Source: a bacterium (lineage in GTDB: Bacteria > UBP15 > UBA6099 > JAJRTR01). From it: a stretch of DNA of 31,081 nt. Location: NCBI GenBank assembly GCA_024278215.1, contig JAJRTR010000012.1:1-31081 (forward strand), given 5' to 3'. Shown piece after piece: positions 1 through 5,787 of this stretch; position 1 is the stretch's first letter, and every line of letters starts with the position of its first letter. A program made the position numbers and the translations under genes. Below the pieces are notes generated by a model that had not been told where the DNA came from, ran no database searches, and worked only from the letters and a program-made list of their open reading frames with translations.

Positions 1-788
1 GCACAAGCACTACTACGGATTGCAGCGGTACGACCACAGGCGTTAATCTGATCGTCTCCAACGGCACCAACCCTTCTTTCAATCCCGACAATACCGCCAT
101 TGCTTTCGAGCGCGGCGGAAACATCATTATCGCCGACACCGCGACCGGCGCGGAAACCAACTACGGCATCAGCGGTTCAAACCCGGACTGGTCGCCCTCG
201 GGCAATATGATCGCATACACCAGAGGAGGCACAATTTACGCCTACGACATCGCCTCATCCACGGAGTTCAACCTGCAAATAGCAGGCGACAACGCTGCAT
301 GGTCGCCCGACGAAAACAAAATCGCTTACGAGTCCGGCGGCGATATCTGGGTCGTCAGCCTGACTATCGACAAAACACCGGAAACATTCAGTGTCTCCAC
401 TTCCTCGGACTCATCACTCGACATCTCATACGACCTGCCCGACGTCAGGTCTTATGCCCTCGGCCTCAACACGGTGAACCTGCTCAACGTGGCTTCCGCG
501 CAGTCTTCAGCCACATCCGCGCTCAGTGCTCTCGAAACCCTCGAAAGCTACAGGTCCGACACACATGCCGCTATGAGAAGAATCCAGAGCATCAGCAGCG
601 ACCTCGCGTCAATGGAATATTCTTCAGAACAATCGAGCGGCAATCTCGCGGACGCCGACATGCCCGCGGAAATAACGAGCCTTGTTTCAAATCTGCTCGT
701 TCAGCAGGGAGGCTATGGGGTACTCAGCGACTGGGTTTCCTACGACCGCATCAGAACCCTTATCAACAGCACTTACAGCAATAATTAG
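1..788 (+). CDS. TolB-like beta-propeller protein, C-terminal part (5' end outside window)
   Basis: The reading frame is open from the first complete codon at base 3 and ends at TAG 786-788, so about 261 residues of a longer protein are visible. At least three propeller blades show the PD40/TolB pattern: NPSFNPDNTAIAFERGG, then NPDWSPSGNMIAYTRGG, then NAAWSPDENKIAYESGG, each followed by a short strand ending in a D or T turn. Such blades usually mediate protein or polymer binding in the periplasm or outside the cell. After the last blade comes a Ser-rich linker and an alpha-helical tail of roughly 110 residues without recognisable motifs. No signal peptide can be judged because the N-terminus is missing. 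A terminator follows at 847-876, so this is the end of its transcription unit. The propeller is well supported; its ligand is unknown. Confidence 0.75.
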   Translation, partial: TSTTTDCSGTTTGVNLIVSNGTNPSFNPDNTAIAFERGGNIIIADTATGAETNYGISGSNPDWSPSGNMIAYTRGGTIYAYDIASSTEFNLQIAGDNAAWSPDENKIAYESGGDIWVVSLTIDKTPETFSVSTSSDSSLDISYDLPDVRSYALGLNTVNLLNVASAQSSATSALSALETLESYRSDTHAAMRRIQSISSDLASMEYSSEQSSGNLADADMPAEITSLVSNLLVQQGGYGVLSDWVSYDRIRTLINSTYSNN

Positions 789-846
789 CTTTCCGCACAC
801 GAGCCGCCGCTACGGAAAGCGGCGCTATTTCAAATAGTACGAACAG

Positions 847-876
847 GGCCGGCACGGAAGCCGGTCTTTTCGTTTT
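847..876 (+). terminator. Rho-independent terminator after the propeller gene
   Basis: GGCCGGC (847-853) pairs with GCCGGTC (860-866), including one G-T wobble, around the loop ACGGAA. TTTT-CG-TTTT follows at 867-876. It lies 58 bases after the upstream stop codon and before the next gene. Confidence 0.75.
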
Positions 877-927
877 CCCGGTGCCGTTTTTCACTATACT
901 ATCACTTGATTTCGAGGTTAAGAACAT

Positions 928-1692
928 ATGATAATCGCAACAGACAACATAAACGCAATGAACCCGCTTGTGTCACACGCTATGGCCTCGCTGGACGCCG
1001 CGCCTATCCGGCACCTTGCCCTGAAACTCGAACGAGCGGGCGCGCAACTGATAGATATCAATCCGGGCCATCTCTCAGCACGTAAACTCGACAGGATGAA
1101 ATTCCTTGTCGAGACAGTCCAGGAAGCGTCCGGCCCCGGCTTGATCCTCGACAGCCCGGACCCGAAAGTTATTGCTGCCGGTCTCGAATCATGCGACACC
1201 GCTCCTCTCATCAGCGCTGTCACTCCCGACAAAAAAGTAATGGACGGCATCGTCCCTCTTGCCGTCGAAAAAGACGCGCAACTCGTCGTTCTTGTGCTGA
1301 ATGATGTGTCGATGCCGCCCGCAAGCATCGACGAAAAGATAAGCATCGCGCTTGAAGTTGCCGAGTATACCGCCGGGCTGGGGCTGCCCCGTGAGAACCT
1401 GGTTTTCGACCCGGTGCTGCCGAATCTAAGCTGGCCCGACTTTTTTCCGCTGCTCGGTGAATCAATAAAAATGGTCCGTATGCTCTCGATCGGAGAAATA
1501 TTCGGAGAGCCCCGCAAAACGATCGCCGGACTCTCGAATCTTCTCAGCGCGCAGCGAAATATGCCGCACCCGCCCGGCATCGAAGAAACAACACTCGCCG
1601 CTCTCGCGGGTGCCGGACTGAGCATCGTCCTTTGCAACATACTCAGGGAAAGAACCGCTTCTGCCGCGACGCTGCTGGCCCGACTTTTGTAA
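928..1692 (+). CDS. Pterin-binding (DHPS-like) domain protein, possible methyltetrahydrofolate:corrinoid methyltransferase
   Basis: A 254-residue TIM-barrel type protein. Features match the pterin-binding family (dihydropteroate synthase, MetH folate domain, AcsE/MtrH-type methyltransferases): an early asparagine-rich N-terminus, GAQLIDINPGH at about residue 38 (the family's acidic strand-2 motif), ILDSPDP near residue 72, LVFDPVLPN near residue 158, and IAGLSNLLSAQ near residue 198, which resembles the GLSN-type strand of methyl-H4folate methyltransferases. Its length matches the ~260-residue AcsE class rather than full MetH. The expected role is transfer of a methyl group between tetrahydrofolate and a cobalamin protein, but no corrinoid protein or Wood-Ljungdahl gene lies beside it, so the substrate is inferred. 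A GAGG box precedes the ATG by about 10 bases, and a TATACT hexamer at 895-900 may be its -10 box. The gene is monocistronic here. Confidence 0.7.
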   Translation: MIIATDNINAMNPLVSHAMASLDAAPIRHLALKLERAGAQLIDINPGHLSARKLDRMKFLVETVQEASGPGLILDSPDPKVIAAGLESCDTAPLISAVTPDKKVMDGIVPLAVEKDAQLVVLVLNDVSMPPASIDEKISIALEVAEYTAGLGLPRENLVFDPVLPNLSWPDFFPLLGESIKMVRMLSIGEIFGEPRKTIAGLSNLLSAQRNMPHPPGIEETTLAALAGAGLSIVLCNILRERTASAATLLARLL

Positions 1693-1820
1693 CATACCCC
1701 TCCCTGTCGATAAACTCATCGAGCAGTACAGGCAATAAGATAAAACAGAACATGACTTCAAACTTCTCATAAATCCCGAACTCATCCGTTTGGGGACCCA
1801 ATACTGCTTACAGTAGCCCC

Positions 1821-1920
1821 GAATCGCTTTGGAGTGCTGTGATTCATCACCGCCTTGCTTTTCCCGCCGGGAATTAATCCCCGTCCGCGAAAGCGACAAT
1901 AAATTGTCGCACTCCGAATT
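1821..1920. repeat. Degenerate inverted-repeat element (family E) in the 1693-1972 gap
   Basis: Ends are TTTGGAGTGC (1828-1837) and GCACTCCGAA (1909-1918), inverted copies with one mismatch. Inside the right arm, GCGACAAT-AA-ATTGTCGC (1893-1910) is a perfect 8-bp hairpin. It looks like a small palindromic MITE remnant. I see no gene, terminator or other structure in the rest of the gap (1693-1820, 1921-1972). Confidence 0.5.
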
Positions 1921-1972
1921 AAAGTCGTATTTTGTTGAATAAGCAGCAGCTCCAATACTGTTTATTTAAGAT

Positions 1973-2148
1973 AGCCGATTACAAAATTATGTTCGTAGCG
2001 AGGTCGAGCGAAATTGTTCAGAGCAAGGCGAAGGTGTAAAATCCTCGCAGGCGTACTTGTAGAGTACGTCGAGGACGATTTCGCGCCGACAACGCTGCTG
2101 TGGGCAATAGCAGGCAACCGCAGCCGAATCATAATTTTGCAATTGGCT
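1973..2148 (+). repeat. MITE-like element A, copy 1 (176 bp, terminal inverted repeats)
   Basis: The left end AGCCGATTACAAAATTATG is an inverted copy of the right end CATAATTTTGCAATTGGCT with two mismatches. The interior contains GAGCAAGGCG, an imperfect hairpin around CGTACT-AGTACG, and GCCGACAACGC. A second copy in the same orientation lies at 3203-3379, an internally deleted copy at 18448-18502 and a decayed one at 15932-16020. No protein is credible inside, so mobilisation would have to be in trans. Confidence 0.85.
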
Positions 2149-2231
2149 CAAGAGGGTATGGGTATCAATATTCGGGATAAATACAGGCTTTTTTGCATCA
2201 TTGTTGCTAAAACAGACGGTATTGGGGTTAA
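2149..2231 (-). repeat. Element B, copy 2, truncated and abutting tRNA-Phe
   Basis: The bases from AGAGGGTATG to GGTATTGGGGTTAA are the reverse complement of most of the element at 10459-10561, with only scattered mismatches. The arm carrying the second terminal inverted repeat is missing, and element A copy 1 begins right there. The other end stops at the base next to the 3' end of tRNA-Phe. Confidence 0.8.
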
Positions 2232-2304
2232 TGCCGAGAGACGGATTTGAACCGCCGACGCAGGGATTTTCAGTCCCTCGCTCTACCGACTGAGCTATCT
2301 CGGC
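2232..2304 (-). tRNA. tRNA-Phe (GAA)
   Basis: The reverse strand gives a 73-nt cloverleaf. The acceptor stem GCCGAGA pairs with TCTCGGC, the D-arm has GCTCAGTCGGTAGAGC, the anticodon arm GGGACTGAAAATCCC shows GAA, and the T-arm has GGTTCAAATCC. The discriminator is A and no CCA is encoded. It is the last gene of the minus-strand tRNA/rpsU unit. Confidence 0.95.
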
Positions 2305-2361
2305 CTGCTTCTGTGTTACATTGGTTGCTGACTTTGTCCAGTGCGTTTATGCGAAAAAAAA

Positions 2362-2556
2362 TTATCTCCGCGTAGTTTTCTTCCGGTTTCTTTTGCGCTG
2401 TAGTTCCATCAGCTTTCGCCTTCGTTTTTCACTTGGTTTTTCGTAGCGCTGCGAACGTTTAAAATCTTCCTGGATTCTCGCGTCTCTGCAAACATTTCTG
2501 AACCGCTTCATTGCGCTGTCGATAGTCTCTCCGTCTCTAACGATGATTCCTGGCAA
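2362..2556 (-). CDS. rpsU: 30S ribosomal protein S21 (TTG start)
   Basis: Encodes a 64-residue small, very basic protein (over a third Lys/Arg). It begins PGIIVRDGETIDSAMKRF and contains the S21 hallmark RYEKPSEKRRRK near residue 38. S21 binds the 16S rRNA 3' region on the 30S platform and takes part in translation initiation. The start is TTG at 2556, preceded by GAGAGGTG at good Shine-Dalgarno spacing. No ATG fits, since an upstream extension would run into tRNA-Asp. Length matches the 58-71 residue family. The gene is sandwiched between tRNA-Asp and tRNA-Phe in a minus-strand stable-RNA unit, so mRNA and tRNAs must be separated by processing. Confidence 0.93.
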   Translation of the reverse strand: MPGIIVRDGETIDSAMKRFRNVCRDARIQEDFKRSQRYEKPSEKRRRKLMELQRKRNRKKTTRR

Positions 2557-2587
2557 AATAAACACCTCTCTCAAGTCTAAATAAAAG

Positions 2588-2660
2588 CGGAGTTGACGAG
2601 ATTTGAACTCGCGATCTCCGGCTTGACAGGCCGGCGTGTTAACCCCTACACCACAACTCC
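2588..2660 (-). tRNA. tRNA-Asp (GTC)
   Basis: The reverse strand reads GGAGTTG at the 5' end, paired to CAACTCC with discriminator G. The anticodon arm GCCGGCCTGTCAAGCCGG shows GTC, and the T-arm has GAGTTCAAATCTC. It is 73 nt long with no encoded CCA, and lies 31 bases upstream of the rpsU start. Confidence 0.95.
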
Positions 2661-2686
2661 TTGCTGCTCGGGTCAAGTTGACTCTG

Positions 2687-2758
2687 TGGGCGAGGTGGGT
2701 TTTGAACCCACGGCCTCTTGCGTGTGAAGCAAGCGCTCTCCCGCTGAGCTACCCGCCC
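2687..2758 (-). tRNA. tRNA-Val (CAC)
   Basis: The acceptor GGGCGGG pairs with CTCGCCC (one G-T) and the discriminator is A. The D-arm is GCTCAGCGGGAGAGC, the anticodon loop TTCACAC gives CAC, and the T-arm has GGGTTCAAAACCC. It is 72 nt long with no encoded CCA. CAC reads GUG only, so another Val isoacceptor must exist elsewhere. Confidence 0.93.
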
Positions 2759-2774
2759 GGGTGTTTCTCACATA

Positions 2775-2847
<73 letters not shown>

Positions 2848-2852
2848 GGTCA

Positions 2853-2925
2853 TGAGCCGTCCGGGGTTCGAACCCGGGACACCCGGATTAAAAGTCCGGT
2901 GCTCTGCCAACTGAGCTAACGGCTC
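2853..2925 (-). tRNA. tRNA-Lys (TTT)
   Basis: The acceptor GAGCCGT pairs with ACGGCTC and the discriminator is A. The D-arm is GCTCAGTTGGCAGAGC, the anticodon loop CTTTTAA gives TTT, and the T-arm is CGGGTTCGAACCCCG. It is 73 nt long and without CCA. It is only 5 bases from tRNA-Glu and is the first tRNA of the unit. Confidence 0.95.
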
Positions 2926-2937
2926 TACTGCTAATTA

Positions 2938-3099
2938 TTACTTTCCACTTTTTCGCCGTTTTCTTGCTCCGAAGACTGAAATCCCGGCGAGCCTCGTTTT
3001 ATGCTTCTTCTGTTTAGCTTCAATATCTCTTGTTCTGCCGCCTCTTGCAGACCCGGCAGATTTACTGTTTTCAATCTTCATTTCAACCCGGTTGTTCAT
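2938..3099 (-). CDS. Small basic protein at the head of the tRNA/rpsU unit (hypothetical)
   Basis: A 53-residue frame from ATG 3099, very rich in Lys/Arg (for example RGGRTRDIEAKQKKHKTR and GARKRRKSGK). Composition resembles small ribosomal or RNA-binding proteins, but I recognise no family. It sits between a strong consensus promoter (3124-3152) and tRNA-Lys, so it would be the first open frame of the transcript. A G-run directly precedes the ATG, too close for a normal Shine-Dalgarno site. An alternative ATG at 3081 would give 47 residues. It may be a genuine small protein or only leader RNA preceding the tRNAs. Conservation of the frame in relatives would decide. Confidence 0.4.
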   Translation of the reverse strand: MNNRVEMKIENSKSAGSARGGRTRDIEAKQKKHKTRLAGISVFGARKRRKSGK

Positions 3100-3123
3100 A
3101 CCCCCGAATTTTGATACCAAGAA

Positions 3124-3152
3124 AGTTTAAAGATTCTCTGCTTCCTTGTCAA
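3124..3152 (-). promoter_or_regulatory. Sigma70-type promoter of the tRNA/rpsU unit
   Basis: On the minus strand, TTGACA (3152-3147), a 17-base spacer and TAAACT (3129-3124) form a near-consensus promoter firing into the small ORF, the tRNAs and rpsU. The predicted start point is near 3117. Confidence 0.8.
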
Positions 3153-3202
3153 CACTTTCTTTATGGAATATACTCGATTTTATTAAAAATGTTTTTTACA
3201 GG

Positions 3203-3379
3203 AACTGATTGCAAAATTATGTTCGAAGCGAGGTCGAGCGAAATTATTCATAAGCAAGGCGGAAGTGCAAAATCCCCGCAGGCGTACTCGCCGAGTACGT
3301 TGAGGATGATTTTGTGCCGACAACGCAGCTATGGACAATTGCAGCCGACCACAGCCGAATCAGATTTTTGCAATCGGCT
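3203..3379 (+). repeat. MITE-like element A, copy 2 (177 bp)
   Basis: Aligns along its whole length with 1973-2148 in the same orientation. The left end AACTGATTGCAAAATTATG is inverted relative to the right end TTTTTGCAATCGGCT. The internal CGTACTC-GCC-GAGTACG is a perfect 7-bp hairpin, while copy 1 has a partly altered one. With copy 1 it brackets the entire tRNA/rpsU unit, and it ends 27 bases before the next gene. Confidence 0.85.
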
Positions 3380-3406
3380 CTAAAGAAAATGAGAGTGGGC
3401 GTTAAT

Positions 3407-4804
3407 ATGGCAAAGAAGAAAGGCGAGATTGAATTCAAAAAGGAGTTCTATCGCAACCTTGGTGTGAGCGACGAAAAGATTTTCTCCAACATAGAAATGG
3501 GTATCGAGCTTTACCTGGGGAAACACGACCGCAAGTCGCGACTGACAGATGCGGCGACACATTTCGAACGGTCGATGGGTATCTTCTCGACTTCTTATGT
3601 GCGTATGGTGCAGGAGATTCTTCGCAGTACCGACAACAACCTGTGCCCCTCGCAATCTTTTTTTATTAACTTCGGCGCGCTGGACCCACGACTTGTGCAG
3701 AACCCGAGGGTGATCGAAGAGCTTCGTTCGGAATCCGTTTCTTCTTTCGACACGGCAAAGTATGAAATGTTTTATCTCACCGAATGGCTGGAGAAAATCG
3801 GGCGCGGTCGCATAACGCTCTCGGCTGATAAGGCAAAAGTGAAGTCGAAATCGACTCTCGAGGAAAAAGGCGAAAAGCTCAAAGAGAAAAAGAATAATTT
3901 CCAGGCCGAACTCGATGCTTTCTGTAAAGAGGAAAATGATATTTACTATGAGTTGAAGGGAATGTTCAAACTTTTTTCTCCGTCCGGCAACCAGGAGGAA
4001 AAAATAAAGATTCTTAAAAAGATAAAAGAGAAAGTGAAAAAGCTTGAGAAGGCTGTCAACGAAGAGAACATTCGTTATGCGGAAATAGATGCGATAGAGA
4101 GAAGAGAAAAGGGCGTGTCGGATAAAATGGACGATTTCGCCGCTGTGCGCATGGACCGTAAATTTACGCGCATTCGCGAAGAGTTCGAGTTTATCACTTC
4201 AGCGATGCGCAGTTGCGCCGCGCGTGGGGGGCTGATGAAGAGCACGCCCGCGCTGATCGACAAATGGATTCCGCTGGATGAGCGGCTGAACATCAACACG
4301 AAGCACAATCTCGCCGAGGCGCTCTCGAGATTCGAGGATATAGACTACACGGTTTTTCACAATAAGAAAGGTGAACGCAAGTCACCGAAGTTCCTGATCC
4401 TGCCGGGTGTGGGCACAGGCATATCGTGGAGTGATCGCATGCTGGTGTCGCTTTTTCCGCCGCCGTCTATGCAGCCGGATATTTCTCTTGCGCGCACTCT
4501 CGCCGGTTTCTGGTGGTACAAGGCCACGAGTTCTTTCAACTGGAAACATCTCCCCGGCGAACTCGGAAGTATGTACCAGCTGATTTACCCCGACAAGACC
4601 TTTGCCAGACTGCAACGTTCGTTCGAGGATGATTACGTGAACTGGGTAATGAAAGAATCAATGGGCTACCAGGTGATCAGTTCCGATGTACGCCGACTTT
4701 TCTGGCAGAAGATACCGTTCTCGAGGGAACTGAAGCAAAAGTTGTCGAAACGCGCCACCGTTTACATGAAACTCTATTCCGAGGAACTCGCCCACGGTAG
4801 TTGA
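3407..4804 (+). CDS. Unrecognised cytoplasmic coiled-coil protein (465 aa)
   Basis: I do not recognise a family. The chosen start is ATG 3407, giving MAKKKGEIEFKKEFY. The frame is open further upstream, but that part lies inside repeat element A and is not credible coding sequence. There is no signal peptide or membrane segment. Residues about 1-150 are mixed helix. Residues about 160-265 are strongly charged and heptad-like (KEKKNNFQAELDAFCKEEND, KIKEKVKKLEKAVNEEN), suggesting a coiled coil. Residues about 290-460 form a globular aromatic-rich domain with ILPGVGTGISW, AGFWWYKATSSFNWKHLPGE and SMYQLIYPDKTF. The ribosome site is weak (GAGAGTGGG). The gene stands alone between the tRNA unit and a convergent tatC gene. 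The GTG-rich loop ILPGVGTG is not a convincing Walker motif. Confidence 0.7.
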   Translation: MAKKKGEIEFKKEFYRNLGVSDEKIFSNIEMGIELYLGKHDRKSRLTDAATHFERSMGIFSTSYVRMVQEILRSTDNNLCPSQSFFINFGALDPRLVQNPRVIEELRSESVSSFDTAKYEMFYLTEWLEKIGRGRITLSADKAKVKSKSTLEEKGEKLKEKKNNFQAELDAFCKEENDIYYELKGMFKLFSPSGNQEEKIKILKKIKEKVKKLEKAVNEENIRYAEIDAIERREKGVSDKMDDFAAVRMDRKFTRIREEFEFITSAMRSCAARGGLMKSTPALIDKWIPLDERLNINTKHNLAEALSRFEDIDYTVFHNKKGERKSPKFLILPGVGTGISWSDRMLVSLFPPPSMQPDISLARTLAGFWWYKATSSFNWKHLPGELGSMYQLIYPDKTFARLQRSFEDDYVNWVMKESMGYQVISSDVRRLFWQKIPFSRELKQKLSKRATVYMKLYSEELAHGS

Positions 4805-4872
4805 TGCGTGCTTTTTTAGTCGAAACGGATTCCCGTTCTGATAGTGTCGTGTCAATGATGAAAAGACCTGTC

Positions 4873-4899
4873 CCGGATTTCTTTGTGAGAACTCCGGGG
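4873..4899 (+). repeat. 27-bp hairpin repeat, copy 1 (convergent gap)
   Basis: The segment matches the reverse complement of 10307-10333 at 26 of 27 positions. CCCGGA and TCCGGG pair at the ends. It lies between the convergent ends of the coiled-coil gene and tatC, where it could act as a bidirectional terminator, but no T-run follows. Confidence 0.6.
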
Positions 4900-4937
4900 G
4901 GCAATCTTCCGGGACTCCCGGAGTACACTCGTTGTGC

Positions 4938-5648
4938 TCACGCACGCTCGACGGGTTTCATGAACCTTATGATGAGCAGGCTTATCTCGAAAAGACAATA
5001 GAGCGGGCCTGCGAGGAACAACATCGATGCGACATCGGCGGGTGTGAGTATCGCGCCGACTATGAGTCCGATCATAATTGCATATTTGCGGTTTGCCGCC
5101 AGCATCCGGTAATTGACTATACCGATCTTTGCGAGAATTATCAGCACGATAGGTAGTTCGAAAACGATGGCGAAAGCCAGGATGAATGTCGTACAGAAGC
5201 TCACAAATATTGTTAGCGAATACTCGATTTTCATGTACTCTGTCGCGAATTTGCCCAGGAACTTTAAAGTAAACGGGAGAATGAAAGCGCCGAAAGTGCC
5301 GCCAACAAAAAACAGGATCGTGCCGAATATCACGGCGGGCAGTGTGAATCGCTTTTCATTTGCATAGAGCCCCGGGGCGACAAACAACCATATCTGAAGA
5401 ATGATCATGGGTGACGCGAGCATGACGCCTACCATCAGGGACATCTTCAGTCGTATCATGAAGGGGTCCACCGGGCTCAGCGCCTGCACTACTCCGGCGT
5501 GTTGAATCAGGAAGTCCAGAACGAACGGGCCAATGAACCAGCCGGCACCGCTGCACACGGCAATAGAGACGATTACAATTATTATCCGTGTTCTGAGTTC
5601 GTCGAGATGCTCGAAGAGTGTCATCTCTTTGCGTTCTTCGACTTCCAT
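4938..5648 (-). CDS. tatC: Sec-independent protein translocase TatC
   Basis: A polytopic membrane protein of about 236 residues with six predicted hydrophobic segments. It carries the N-terminal TatC signature MTLFEHLDELRTRI, the following ALSPVDPFMIRLKMSL, and ASPMIILQIWLFVAPGLYANEKR, the conserved cytoplasmic P/E loop region. TatC binds twin-arginine signal peptides and, with TatA/B, forms the translocon for folded proteins. No tatA or tatB lies nearby. Possible starts are GTG 5666, ATG 5648 and ATG 5624. I chose 5648 because a promoter-like pair at 5657-5685 overlaps the GTG. From that promoter the ATG would be almost leaderless, and 5624, directly before TLFEHLDEL, remains possible. Confidence 0.93.
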   Translation of the reverse strand: MEVEERKEMTLFEHLDELRTRIIIVIVSIAVCSGAGWFIGPFVLDFLIQHAGVVQALSPVDPFMIRLKMSLMVGVMLASPMIILQIWLFVAPGLYANEKRFTLPAVIFGTILFFVGGTFGAFILPFTLKFLGKFATEYMKIEYSLTIFVSFCTTFILAFAIVFELPIVLIILAKIGIVNYRMLAANRKYAIMIGLIVGAILTPADVASMLFLAGPLYCLFEISLLIIRFMKPVERA

Positions 5649-5656
5649 AGATAATG

Positions 5657-5685
5657 AATCTATCACGCCGGGTTAAGCATGTCAA
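5657..5685 (-). promoter_or_regulatory. Candidate promoter of tatC
   Basis: On the minus strand, TTGACA (5685-5680), a 17-base spacer and TAGATT (5662-5657; 4 of 6 consensus bases). The expected transcript start is near 5650, almost at the chosen ATG. Confidence 0.5.
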
Positions 5686-5709
5686 TTTTATGGGCTGTTA
5701 TATCGCACA

Positions 5710-5743
5710 GGAGCCGCCATTCGCAGGCGGTGGAATCGGCTCC
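5710..5743. other. Palindromic structure downstream of the barrel gene
   Basis: GGAGCCG (5710-5716) and CGGCTCC (5737-5743) are inverted copies and enclose CCGCC/GGCGG as a nested stem. It lies between the end of the beta-barrel gene and the tatC promoter. It could be a terminator for the barrel gene, although no T-run follows on the minus strand. Confidence 0.4.
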
Positions 5744-5787
5744 GCGATACATCACGGGAACGGCTACGAAAAAAGATAGCGCGGCAC

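Noticed and set aside
918-1640. 240-codon open frame on the minus strand opposite the pterin-binding gene
   Set aside because: Ser/Ala/Arg-rich shadow of a well-supported plus-strand gene with a family match; no ribosome site.
1821-2231. CRISPR array
   Set aside because: The repeats are few, of different families and palindromic over their whole length; there is no regular repeat-spacer alternation or cas gene.
2014-2250. 78-codon plus-strand frame
   Set aside because: Lies entirely within repeats A and B and enters tRNA-Phe.
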